The notes under the pieces were generated by a model, which saw nothing but the letters and a program-made list of their open reading frames with translations, did not search any database and was not told the DNA's origin. Positions 26,614 to 34,431 of a stretch of DNA of 64,000 nt are shown piece after piece. Each line of letters opens with the position of its first letter. Position 1 is the first letter of the stretch. This DNA is from an uncultured Zoogloea sp. (lineage in GTDB: Bacteria > Pseudomonadota > Gammaproteobacteria > Burkholderiales > Rhodocyclaceae): contig CALBTT010000081.1 in NCBI GenBank assembly GCA_937967645.1, positions 21,218 to 85,217 on the forward strand. The letters are read 5' to 3'. A program made the translations under genes and the position numbers.

Positions 26614-28490
26614 GCTCCCAATTCCATCTCCTCAGCGAACGGCGCTTCCGGCCCTTCTTCCTGACCCAGTTCCTGGGGGCCTTCAACGACAACCTGTTCA
26701 AGAACGCACTGGTCGTGCTGCTGACCTTCCAGGCCGCAAGCTGGACCACGCTCGCACCGGCCCTGCTCTCCAACCTGGCCGCGGGGATCTTCATCCTGCC
26801 CTTCTTCCTGTTCTCGGCCAGCGCCGGGCAGCTCGCCGACAAGTACGACAAGGCCCGCCTGACCCGCCTGGTGAAGGTGCTGGAAATGGCCATCATGGGG
26901 GTGGCGCTGGCCGGCTTCCTGCTGCACAGCCTGGTCGTGCTGTTCGCTGCCCTGTTCCTGCTGGGCTGCCACTCGACCCTGTTCGGGCCGGTGAAGTACG
27001 CCCTGCTGCCCCAGCACCTGCACGAACATGAGCTGGTCGGCGGCAACGCACTGGTGGAGGCCGGTACCTTCGTCGCCATCCTGATCGGCACCCTGGCGGG
27101 TGGCCTGCTCGCCAGCCTCGACCACGGCGATGTGTGGATCGCCGGTGGCGGGCTGATCGTCGCCGTAGCCGGCTACCTGACCAGCCGCGGCATCCCGCCC
27201 GCCCCGGCACCCGCCCCCGATCTGCGGATCAATCCCAATCCCCTCACCGAAACCTGGCGCAACATCGGCTTCGCCCGGCAGAACCGCACGGTGTTCCTGG
27301 CCATCATGGGGATCTCCTGGTTCTGGCTGTACGGCGCCCTCTTCCTGGCTCAGTTTCCGGCCTATGCGAAAGGCGTGCTGGGTGGGGGGGAAGCTACGGT
27401 CACCCTGTTGCTGGCCACCTTCACGGTGGGTATCGGGCTGGGCTCACTGCTTTGCGAGAAGCTCTCCGGTGGGCATGTCGAGATCGGTCTGGTGCCCTTT
27501 GGCTCCATCGGCCTCACCCTGTTCGGCCTGGATCTGGCCTTCGCCTCCCCGGCAGTGATGCCGGCCGGCGCACCGCTGGCCATCGGCGAGGTGCTGGCCC
27601 AGCCCGGCATGCTGCGGATCCTGCTGGCGCTGATGATGCTGGGAGTGTTCGGTGGCTTCTTCATCGTGCCCCTCTACGCCATGTTGCAGAGCCGCTCCGC
27701 GCCGGCCCAGCGGGCACGCATCATCGCCGCCAACAACATCGTCAATGCGCTGTTCATGGTGGTGGGCGCACTGGCCGCAGGCAGCATGCTCGGCGCTGGG
27801 CTGTCCATCCCGATGCTGTTCGGGGTGGCCGCGGTGATGAACGCCGCCGTGGCGATCTACATCTACAAGCTGGTGCCGGAATTTCTGCTGCGCTTCATCA
27901 TCTGGTTGCTGGTGCACACGGTGTACCGCCTGCGCACGGAGGGCGTGCACCACATCCCCGAAGAAGGCCCTGCCGTGATCGTGTGCAACCACGTGAGCTT
28001 CGTCGATGCCTTGGTGATCGCTGCCGCCAGCCGCCGGCCGATCCGTTTCGTGATGGATCACCGCATCTTCCGCTGGCCGGTGCTGTCCTTCGTGTTCCGC
28101 CACAGCCGGGCGATCCCGATCGCGCCGGCCAAGGAAGATCCGGCCATGATGGAGGCCGCCTTTGCCGAAGTTTCCCAGGCCCTCGCGGCCGGTGAGCTGA
28201 TTGGCCTGTTCCCCGAGGGGAAGATCACGGGCGATGGGGAGATCTGCCCCTTCCGCCCGGGCATCACGCGGATCCTCCAGGCCAACCCGGTACCGGTGGT
28301 TCCGATGGCGCTGCGCGGGCTGTGGGGCAGCATGTTCTCGCGCAAGGACGGCCCCGCCCTGAGCCGGCCGCTACGGCGCGGCCTGTTCAGCCGCATCGAG
28401 CTGGTGGTCGGTGAAGCGCAACCCCCTGAAAAGGTCAGCCTGCCAGCGCTCCAGCTCCGGGTTGCGGAACTGCGCGGCGACTTGCGCTAG
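26610..28490 (+). CDS. Lysophospholipid transporter (LplT-like MFS) fused to a PlsC acyltransferase
   Basis: 626-aa two-domain protein. Residues about 1-420 form an MFS carrier with the LplT-like N-terminus FLTQFLGAFNDNLFKNALVV. Residues about 440-626 form a PlsC-type acyltransferase with HX4D in NHVSFVDAL (about 460) and FPEGKITGDGE. The likely job is to flip lysophospholipid inward and re-acylate it. The operon also encodes an Aas-like enzyme, which supplies acyl-ACP and a second acyltransferase domain. The start is coupled to the 89-aa gene by ATGA. It is the last gene before a terminator. Confidence 0.87.
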   Translation: MSSQFHLLSERRFRPFFLTQFLGAFNDNLFKNALVVLLTFQAASWTTLAPALLSNLAAGIFILPFFLFSASAGQLADKYDKARLTRLVKVLEMAIMGVALAGFLLHSLVVLFAALFLLGCHSTLFGPVKYALLPQHLHEHELVGGNALVEAGTFVAILIGTLAGGLLASLDHGDVWIAGGGLIVAVAGYLTSRGIPPAPAPAPDLRINPNPLTETWRNIGFARQNRTVFLAIMGISWFWLYGALFLAQFPAYAKGVLGGGEATVTLLLATFTVGIGLGSLLCEKLSGGHVEIGLVPFGSIGLTLFGLDLAFASPAVMPAGAPLAIGEVLAQPGMLRILLALMMLGVFGGFFIVPLYAMLQSRSAPAQRARIIAANNIVNALFMVVGALAAGSMLGAGLSIPMLFGVAAVMNAAVAIYIYKLVPEFLLRFIIWLLVHTVYRLRTEGVHHIPEEGPAVIVCNHVSFVDALVIAAASRRPIRFVMDHRIFRWPVLSFVFRHSRAIPIAPAKEDPAMMEAAFAEVSQALAAGELIGLFPEGKITGDGEICPFRPGITRILQANPVPVVPMALRGLWGSMFSRKDGPALSRPLRRGLFSRIELVVGEAQPPEKVSLPALQLRVAELRGDLR

Positions 28491-28494
28491 GCCG

Positions 28495-28519
28495 GGCCGG
28501 CTTCCTGCGGAAGCCGGCC
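28495..28519. terminator. Terminator hairpin between convergent genes
   Basis: GGCCGGCTTCC (28495-28505), loop TGC, GGAAGCCGGCC (28509-28519): a perfect 11-bp stem right after the LplT-PlsC stop and just before the sod stop. There is no strong T-run on either side. Confidence 0.6.
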
Positions 28520-28530
28520 GGCAGGCGTCA

Positions 28531-29244
28531 TCAGCCCAGGTTCTGGAGGGCGAATTCCCAGTTGAGCAGCTTGTCGAGCAGCGCGTTCACGTAGTCTGCA
28601 CGACGGTTCTGGTAGTCGAGGTAGTAGGCGTGTTCCCACACGTCGATGGTCAGCAGGGGCTTGAGGCCGGCGGCGGGCAGATCCGCATTGCCGGTCCTGA
28701 CCACCTTGAGCTTGTCGCCGTCGGCCACCAGCCAGGCCCAGCCGCTGCCGAACTGGCCCATGGACGCGGTGGCCAACTCCTTCTTGAGCGCGTCGACGCT
28801 GCCGAACGAGGCCTCGATCTTCTGCTTCAGCGCGGCAGGCGGCTCACCGCCGCCGTTGGGACGCAGGCTGTTCCAGTAGAAGGTGTGGTTCCAGATCTGC
28901 GCGGCATTGTTGAAGATGGCCGTCTTGTCGGCCTTTCCGGTCACCGCGGCAACGATCTTGTCGAGGGGCAGGTCGGCCAGGTCGGACCCGGCCAGCAGGC
29001 GGTTGAGGTTATCCACATAGCCCTTGTGGTGCTTGCCATAGTGGAACCCGATGGTATTGGCCGAGATGACCGGGGCCAGGGCGCTGTCCGCATAGGGCAG
29101 CGGCGGCAGCAGGATGGGGCTGGCTGCGCTCGCCGGGCGGGCCAGACCACCGAGGGAGGCCGCGGCGATCAGCCCGAAGGAGGCACCCAGGAAATGACGG
29201 CGGTCGACACCGGACACACTGGTGGAATGTTGGGGATGTTTCAT
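28531..29244 (-). CDS. Tat-exported Fe/Mn superoxide dismutase
   Basis: Converts superoxide to hydrogen peroxide and oxygen. The 237-aa protein has an N-terminal twin-arginine signal (DRRHFLGASFG, then a hydrophobic run and an ASA cleavage site near 40), so it probably acts in the periplasm. The mature part has HYGKHHKGYV, IWNHTFYW and the metal signature DVWEHAYYLDY. The QFGSGWAWL segment near GSG favours the Fe type. Most Fe-SODs are cytosolic, so the Tat signal is notable. It is transcribed toward the preceding operon. Confidence 0.92.
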   Translation of the reverse strand: MKHPQHSTSVSGVDRRHFLGASFGLIAAASLGGLARPASAASPILLPPLPYADSALAPVISANTIGFHYGKHHKGYVDNLNRLLAGSDLADLPLDKIVAAVTGKADKTAIFNNAAQIWNHTFYWNSLRPNGGGEPPAALKQKIEASFGSVDALKKELATASMGQFGSGWAWLVADGDKLKVVRTGNADLPAAGLKPLLTIDVWEHAYYLDYQNRRADYVNALLDKLLNWEFALQNLG

Positions 29245-29354
29245 GCGGACTCTCCTGTATCAGGTTCGCTGGATCCGGTCATCGGAGTGATGACCAGGCC
29301 ATCCATTATTCGCTAGTCCGGCACGCTTTTGTCATCAAGTGTGTCGCAAGATGC

Positions 29355-29900
29355 TCAGGCTGCCGGATGAAGGCAGACGGGCGCCAGGCTGAGCACTGTT
29401 TCGCCGGCAGAGAACCAGATCTGCCCATCCTGGATGGTGCAGGTCAGCACCATGTTCCGGGAGGCCAGCGCCGCCAGGGCACGGGATTCTTCCTGGGGCA
29501 GGGAGAGCACGCGCAGGTTGGACAGCTTGCCCAGGGTGCCGGCGTCCTTCTGCCACCAGATATCCACCGTGCGGCCACCGTAAGCCAGCACGATCACCTC
29601 ATCCGCCCGGCCGGCAGCCCGGCGCAGCAGCCGTTCATCCGGCAGGCCCACTTCGATCCATTGCAGGATCCGCCCCGTGTCGTCCTTGCGCCACAGGGCC
29701 GGCTCGTCATCGGTCGAGATGCCGCGCCCAAACTCAAGGCGCTCGTCGGCATGGAGGGCGAAGGCCAGCACCCGCACCATCATCCGCTCGTCGGTTTCGG
29801 AAGGATGGCGGGCGAGGGTCAGGATGTGCTCGCCGAAATACCCCCGGTCGAGGTCGGAAACATTGAGCGTGGCTCGAAAGATGGTGGATTTGAGGGCCAT
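29355..29900 (-). CDS. yaeQ: YaeQ family protein
   Basis: 181-aa protein, the usual YaeQ length. It starts MALKSTIFRATLNVSDLDRG and contains HPSETDERMMVRVLAFAL and WIEVGLPDERLLRRA, both conserved in the family. YaeQ has a PD-(D/E)xK nuclease-like fold in known structures; its biological role is unclear. The start was placed at 29900 because upstream residues are a low-complexity shadow of the neighbouring repeat gene. Confidence 0.9.
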   Translation of the reverse strand: MALKSTIFRATLNVSDLDRGYFGEHILTLARHPSETDERMMVRVLAFALHADERLEFGRGISTDDEPALWRKDDTGRILQWIEVGLPDERLLRRAAGRADEVIVLAYGGRTVDIWWQKDAGTLGKLSNLRVLSLPQEESRALAALASRNMVLTCTIQDGQIWFSAGETVLSLAPVCLHPAA

Positions 29901-29921
29901 GAGGATTCGGGGAAGGTGAAC

Positions 29922-29946
29922 AAAAAACCGGGCCAGGGGCCCGGTT
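29922..29946 (-). terminator. Rho-independent terminator of the repeat lipoprotein gene
   Basis: On the minus strand AACCGGGCC (29938-29946), loop CCT, GGCCCGGTT (29926-29934) is followed by a six-T run (29922-29927). It is 20 bp past the stop of the lipoprotein gene. Confidence 0.85.
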
Positions 29947-29967
29947 GCGGAACAGGCTGGCCGGATT

Positions 29968-30333
29968 TTACTTGCCGACGGCAGCCTTGGCCTTGTCGGC
30001 CGCTTCCTTGGTGGCGTCCGCGGTCGCCGCAACGGCTTCCTTGCCCGCCTCCTTGGCGGCGGCGCCAGCCTCCTTCGCGGCGGCCACGGCGTCCTTGGCG
30101 GCTTCCTTGGTCGCATCGACCGCTTCCTTGCCGGCTTCCTTCACGGCACCCGCGGCATCCTTGGTGGCTTCGGCGGCCTGCTTGGCCGCTTCTTCAGCCT
30201 TGACTGCAGCTTCCTTGGCGGCATCCGCCACCGGCGCGGGTACCGGTGCGGGGGCAGGCGCTTCTTCCTTCTTGGAGCAGGCGTTCAGGCCAAGGGCGAT
30301 CAGGGCGGCGATGACGAGGGTACGGGTATTCAT
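29968..30333 (-). CDS. Ala/Lys/Glu-repeat small lipoprotein (LEA-like)
   Basis: 121-aa predicted lipoprotein with lipobox LNAC (about residue 19) after a short signal. A Pro/Ala linker (PAPAPVPAPV) follows. The rest is almost entirely repeats of the type KEAGKEAVDATKEAAKDAV, an alanine-rich amphipathic helix resembling late-embryogenesis-abundant or AtpF-like coiled-coil repeats. AGGAGA precedes the ATG. Terminators lie on both sides, so it is a single-gene unit. Function unknown; envelope protection is only a guess. Confidence 0.8.
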   Translation of the reverse strand: MNTRTLVIAALIALGLNACSKKEEAPAPAPVPAPVADAAKEAAVKAEEAAKQAAEATKDAAGAVKEAGKEAVDATKEAAKDAVAAAKEAGAAAKEAGKEAVAATADATKEAADKAKAAVGK

Positions 30334-30470
30334 ATGCAATTCTCCTGAGGTTGAATCCACAACATGTCGGGAATCGGGAAGGTCCTGGACCCGGCACGGG
30401 TCCATGTTCACTAACACACGGAAAATTAACGCAGAATCAGGTCAGCTGGATGACGGAAGCTACAAAATGA

Positions 30471-30494
30471 AACAAGGTCCCGCAGGACCTTGTT
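30471..30494 (-). terminator. Rho-independent terminator of efp
   Basis: AACAAGGTCC (30471-30480), loop CGCA, GGACCTTGTT (30485-30494). On the minus strand the stem is followed by TTCATTTTGT. It is 19 bp past the efp stop. Confidence 0.8.
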
Positions 30495-30513
30495 GTCATT
30501 TCGCCACGGGCAA

Positions 30514-31074
30514 TTACTTGACCCGGTTGCGGTACTCGTCGGTACGGGTGTCGATTTCGATCTTGTCACCGATTTCAACAAAGGCCGGCACCGACAGCTC
30601 GAAGCCGCTGGGCGCGATACGGGCAGGCTTCAGCACCTTGCCGGAAGTGTCGCCCTTGACGGCGGGCTCGGTGTATTCCACTTCACGCACCACGGAGGTG
30701 GGCAGTTCAACGGAAATCGCCTTGCCGTTGTAGAACACCACTTCACAGGGCATGCCGTCCACCAGGTACTTCAGCGCATCGGTCATGTTCTCGGCTTCGA
30801 CTTCGTACTGCTCGTAGTCGGCGTCCATGAACACGTACATCGGATCGGCAAAGTAGGAGTAGGTCACTTCCTTGCGGTCGAGCACCACAATCTCGAACTT
30901 GTCGTCGGCCTTGTAGACCGACTCGGACGGCGCGCCGGTAAGCAGGTTCTTGAGCTTCATCTTGACAACAGCGGCGTTGCGGCCGGACTTGTTGTACTCG
31001 GCCTTCTGAACCACGAGGGCGTCGCTGCCCACCATGATCACGTTGCCGGAGCGGAGTTCCATTGCGGTTTTCAT
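30514..31074 (-). CDS. efp: Translation elongation factor P (arginine-32 type)
   Basis: 186-aa EF-P that rescues ribosomes stalled at polyproline. The tip of domain I reads YNKSGRNAAVVKMK, so the modified residue is Arg32 rather than Lys34. This is the substrate type of the rhamnosyltransferase EarP, whose gene lies directly upstream on the same strand. The C-terminal FVEIGDKIEIDTRTDEYRNRVK is conserved. The start at 31074 (MKTAMELR) fits family length. Confidence 0.97.
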   Translation of the reverse strand: MKTAMELRSGNVIMVGSDALVVQKAEYNKSGRNAAVVKMKLKNLLTGAPSESVYKADDKFEIVVLDRKEVTYSYFADPMYVFMDADYEQYEVEAENMTDALKYLVDGMPCEVVFYNGKAISVELPTSVVREVEYTEPAVKGDTSGKVLKPARIAPSGFELSVPAFVEIGDKIEIDTRTDEYRNRVK

Positions 31075-31131
31075 GCTGTTTCCTGCTTGCTGAAGATTGC
31101 GCGGCACGTGCCACGGTAAATAGGTAACTTA

Positions 31132-32286
31132 TTATTCTATCTCAACTTTACAGAAACGCACCAGATTCGACGCAAGGTCGCCTGTTTGCCGCAAGCGGGC
31201 CGACCAGGCCGGGCCATGGGCCTCGAGCCGCGCCAGACTACCGGCGAAGGCGGGCCAGGCCGCCGCCACGCCTTCCCCCCGGTTCCAGGCCAGCCAGAAA
31301 TCCCGGAGGGCACGCGCCGCAGCCGGCTCGACGCTCTCCAGATAACGATCCATGAAGGCCTGCAGCTTCACCAGGTGGGCGTCCTCCTCCTGCGCGTAGA
31401 TGTGCCACACGAAGGGCAGCCCGGCCCATTGGGCGCGCACGAAGGAGTCTTCTCCCCGCACGAAGTTCAGGTCGCAGGCCCACAGCAATTCGTCGTAGCG
31501 CACCTGTTCGACAAAGGGCAGCACACAGACGGTGAGGGCCTCGTGCAGGATCTTGTCCCCCGCCCGCAGGCCGCTCAGCCCGAGATGGGCGGCCAGACCC
31601 GGCAGAACCCGCCCTTCCGGGACCAGGCAGCAGACCGGTGCCGACGACTTGCTCCACAACTCGAGCAGCTCGGGCAAGGCCGGGTTCTCGTAGGTGAACA
31701 GGGACACCATGCGCTCACCGGGCTGTTCCGGAGGCAGTTCCAGAGCCTGCCTGAAAGCCTCCCTGGAAAATGCCCCACGCCGGGCATCGTAGTCGGACTC
31801 CCGCAACAGGCCGCCGGTACCGGCCTCCAGGCCGGGAAAGAAGAAATGCTGGACCAGGGGCAGGCGGGGATGCGGTGACGGCAGGCGGTGGCAGCCGATC
31901 ACCCAGTCCTCCGCGCTCAGGTACTCCAGGTTGATCCAGGCCGGACGCGGTGCGCGCAAGGCCATCGCCTCGAGGAAGGATTCAGGCAGTGAGGCGGCAA
32001 ACGCCGCGATCACCACGGCCCCCGGCGACATGACGGGAAGCGGATCGGTCCAGGCCAGAACCTCCACACCCCCGACGCGCTGGCTGGTCACCGCCGGATC
32101 GAGGCCAGGGATCAGGCGCCGCGCACTCTTCAGGTCGTCGATCCACAGGCGGACGGCAATCCCATGCTCGGTCACCAGCTGGCGGGCCAGCCGCCAGCAC
32201 ACGCCCACATCACCGTAGTTATCCACCACCGGACAAAAGATGTCCCAGTGGTCCTCAGGAGCGTGGCGGAGCGTAGAAGGATCCAA
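31132..32286 (-). CDS. earP: EF-P arginine 32 rhamnosyltransferase
   Basis: Transfers rhamnose from dTDP-rhamnose to Arg32 of EF-P. It is recognised by the N-terminal signature WDIFCPVVDNYGDVGVCWRL and the C-terminal DLNFVRGEDSFVRAQWAG. The family normally begins only a few residues before WDIFC, but no ATG exists there. I chose TTG 32286 (384 aa); a GTG at 32385 would add 33 residues that read into DnaA-box-like DNA and look non-coding. It precedes efp by 57 bp. Confidence 0.88.
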   Translation of the reverse strand: MDPSTLRHAPEDHWDIFCPVVDNYGDVGVCWRLARQLVTEHGIAVRLWIDDLKSARRLIPGLDPAVTSQRVGGVEVLAWTDPLPVMSPGAVVIAAFAASLPESFLEAMALRAPRPAWINLEYLSAEDWVIGCHRLPSPHPRLPLVQHFFFPGLEAGTGGLLRESDYDARRGAFSREAFRQALELPPEQPGERMVSLFTYENPALPELLELWSKSSAPVCCLVPEGRVLPGLAAHLGLSGLRAGDKILHEALTVCVLPFVEQVRYDELLWACDLNFVRGEDSFVRAQWAGLPFVWHIYAQEEDAHLVKLQAFMDRYLESVEPAAARALRDFWLAWNRGEGVAAAWPAFAGSLARLEAHGPAWSARLRQTGDLASNLVRFCKVEIE

Positions 32287-32446
32287 ATCTGGGGACAAAC
32301 CGTGGGAAGGACACCCCTGAAATTGTGCACAAAGTGCCTGACTGGCGCGAGGCCAAATTTCCTCAACAATCGGCCCACACTTCACCAGGGGGTCCGCCTA
32401 CAGGTTTATCAACGCGACAAGATGCTGAAAATAATGGAATTATTCA

Positions 32447-32507
32447 GGTTTTCCACAGAAACAGGCCGAGCATTATTGTTAACAGTACTTATATATATTT
32501 AAAACCT
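32447..32507. repeat. Copy A of a 60-bp imperfect direct repeat
   Basis: Runs from GGTTTTCCACAGAAACAGG through CCGAGCAT, GTTAAC, TACTTATAT and an A/T tract to AAAACCT. It matches copy B at 32791-32849 with small indels. It contains a DnaA-box-like TTTTCCACA at its left end. Confidence 0.8.
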
Positions 32508-32790
32508 GTAAACAACTTCTACTCAGGCCTTTTCAGGCCTTCCTGGAAACCTTGAGTGCAAAACCTGATGACAGGCATGCCTGAAAACCGACAGGCAGAT
32601 CACCCCTTCATCCCAGGTTGTCCACATCGGAAATGTGCACAACTCTCGTGTTAACACACGCAGGAAATGTGGACAACAGATGAAAGAGCGACAGGCCGGT
32701 AAACCGTCCCCAAACTGTCCAGATCCTGTCCCCCCATGTTTCCAGAGCTTTTTTCATGGATCAAACCAATGATTTTTATAGGGTTAACAT

Positions 32791-32849
32791 GGTTATCCAC
32801 AGAAACTGGCCGAGCATAGTTAACGTGTACTTATATGTATACAAAACCT
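32791..32849. repeat. Copy B of a 60-bp imperfect direct repeat
   Basis: Runs from GGTTATCCACAGAAACTGG through CCGAGCAT, GTTAAC, TACTTATAT to AAAACCT. It is 344 bp downstream of copy A in the same orientation. The left end holds the only perfect DnaA box TTATCCACA. Confidence 0.8.
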
Positions 32850-32969
32850 TATAAGTACACCCTGTATTCAGCGGGAACCGCCCATGGAAAGGCATAGGGG
32901 TAGATCCCAAGCGCAGGAAAAACACGGGTCACCGATAATTTCCAACCGATCAGTCCGCAGAATGCCGCC

Positions 32970-33875
32970 ATGTCCTTGTCGCGATTGCCCCGCAGCCTGA
33001 CCCACCCCTACCTGTTGCTGACGCTCACCGTGCTGTTCTGGTCAGGCAACATGGTGGTGGGACGAGCCCTGAGGGACGCCGTACCGCCCATGAGCCTGGC
33101 CCTGGCCCGCTGGATGCTGGCGTTCCTGCTGACCTTGCCCTTCGCCTGGCCACATCGGCACACCCTGCGCGGACTTTCGCCGGGCAAGTGGGGGGTCTTG
33201 CTGGTGCTGGGGGTGCTGGGGATCGGCGCCTACAACACTCTGGCCTACCTGGCCCTGGTGCACACCACCGCAACCAATGCGGCCCTGCTGAATTCCTTCA
33301 TTCCGATCGCCATCATCGCCATCACCTGGTTCATGGGACATCGAGCGACCCTGGTGGAGTCGATCGGGGTGGCCATTTCCTTCGGTGGCGTGATGACCAT
33401 CGTCGGGCGGGGGGACCCTGCCGTGCTGGCCGGGCTGAGCCTGAATGTGGGTGACTTGTGGATGCTCGGTGCGGTGCTGTCGTGGGCGCTGTACACCATC
33501 GGCCTGCGCTGGCGGCCCGCCGGCCTGCACCCGATGGCGCTGCTGGCGGTGCTGACGATGATCGGGCTGGTGGTGCTGGTTCCCCTGGCCGGGTGGGAAC
33601 TCTCCCAGGGGGCGCAGCTGCATCTGAGCGCAGCGTCCCTGGCCGGGGTGGCCTACACCGGCATCTTTCCGGCCTTCCTGGGCTATGTGTTCTACAACCG
33701 GGCGGTGGGTGAAGTGGGCGCGTCGCGGGGCGGGCTGTTCATCCATCTGATGCCGGCCTTCAGCACCATCCTGGCCACCGTCTTCCTGGGCGAGGTTCCC
33801 CGGACCTATCATTTTTTGGGCATCGCCCTGATCCTGAGTGGAATCTGGCTGACGACAGGTTTCAAGAAAGGCTAG
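32970..33875 (+). CDS. DMT-superfamily (EamA) transporter
   Basis: 301-aa inner-membrane protein with about ten helices arranged as two EamA repeats. The first repeat starts LLLTLTVLFWSGNMVVGRAL and includes LARWMLAFLLTLPF; the second follows GDLWMLGAVLSWALYTIGLRW. Family members export amino acids, metabolites or drugs; the substrate cannot be told here. It is transcribed away from the DnaA-box region. Confidence 0.87.
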   Translation: MSLSRLPRSLTHPYLLLTLTVLFWSGNMVVGRALRDAVPPMSLALARWMLAFLLTLPFAWPHRHTLRGLSPGKWGVLLVLGVLGIGAYNTLAYLALVHTTATNAALLNSFIPIAIIAITWFMGHRATLVESIGVAISFGGVMTIVGRGDPAVLAGLSLNVGDLWMLGAVLSWALYTIGLRWRPAGLHPMALLAVLTMIGLVVLVPLAGWELSQGAQLHLSAASLAGVAYTGIFPAFLGYVFYNRAVGEVGASRGGLFIHLMPAFSTILATVFLGEVPRTYHFLGIALILSGIWLTTGFKKG

Positions 33876-33903
33876 ACTCCCATCCCTAATCCGGGAGCAC
33901 CCC

Positions 33904-34377
33904 TTGCGTTTCGAACACCTCATCGAGATCAACGACCCCCTCAACCCGTTGATCGAAAACCTCAGCCTGGAGCAGGTGTGGGCCGGCCTGATGTACCGGG
34001 TCGAGGATCCCACCGCTTTCCTGCCGGGGCTGGACCGCTGCGAGATCCTGTTCCGTGACGGGCAGCAGCTCGAGCGTGTGTTGCACTTTGGCCAGGCCCG
34101 CATCCGTGACACCGTGACCTTCGAGCTGGAAGAATGGGTGCGCTTCGAGTCGGCTGCCACGCCCGAACATGCCGGCGGCAGCCTGACTATCCGCATCGAA
34201 CAGCCGGAAGCCATGCGCCTGTTCCTGCGCTTCACCTACGAGACCACCCTGCCGGATGGCCTGAGCTCCGACGAGGGCCTGAAAGTGTCCGAGTTCGTCA
34301 AGTCGGCCTACCGGGAATCCGACCTGGACACCGTCCGGGTCATCCGCCTGATCGCCACCGGCGGCCTTCCCCAATGA
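33904..34377 (+). CDS. DUF1857 / SRPBCC-like protein
   Basis: 157-aa soluble protein. The N-terminus MRFEHLIEINDPLNPLIENLSLEQVWAGL resembles the AtaL-like DUF1857 group of the START/SRPBCC ligand-binding fold. TTG is the likely start, with GGGAG about 8 bp upstream; no ATG is suitably placed. Function unknown. It sits 28 bp after the transporter gene and 54 bp before the aminotransferase, so the three may be co-transcribed. Confidence 0.7.
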   Translation: MRFEHLIEINDPLNPLIENLSLEQVWAGLMYRVEDPTAFLPGLDRCEILFRDGQQLERVLHFGQARIRDTVTFELEEWVRFESAATPEHAGGSLTIRIEQPEAMRLFLRFTYETTLPDGLSSDEGLKVSEFVKSAYRESDLDTVRVIRLIATGGLPQ

Positions 34378-34431
34378 AGGTCGGCGGTTCGTTTTCATCC
34401 TGACATCACGACAAGACCAGGAGACTCATCC

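Larger units (their letters stand above)
32287..32969. other. AT-rich intergenic region with DnaA-box-like sites (oriC-like or DnaA-titration site)
   Basis: This roughly 680-bp gap holds no gene and is much richer in A/T than the rest of the window. DnaA-box-like nonamers are: TTATCCACA (32793-32801, perfect), TTTTCCACA (32449-32457), TTGTCCACA (32618-32626), and on the other strand TTGTCCACA (32668-32676) and TTGTGCACA (32634-32642 and 32324-32332). GTTAAC occurs four times (32478, 32651 within GTGTTAACAC, 32783, 32819). Long A/T tracts such as TTATATATATTTAAAA lie at the repeats. Palindrome CAGGCATGCCTG is at 32572-32583. dnaA, dnaN, mnmG or rpmH are not in the window, so origin status is unproven. 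Confidence 0.55.

Noticed and set aside
32287..32385. Extension of EarP to the GTG at 32385
   Set aside because: The family starts just before WDIFC. The extra codons include DnaA-box-like DNA and show no conserved residues that I recognise.
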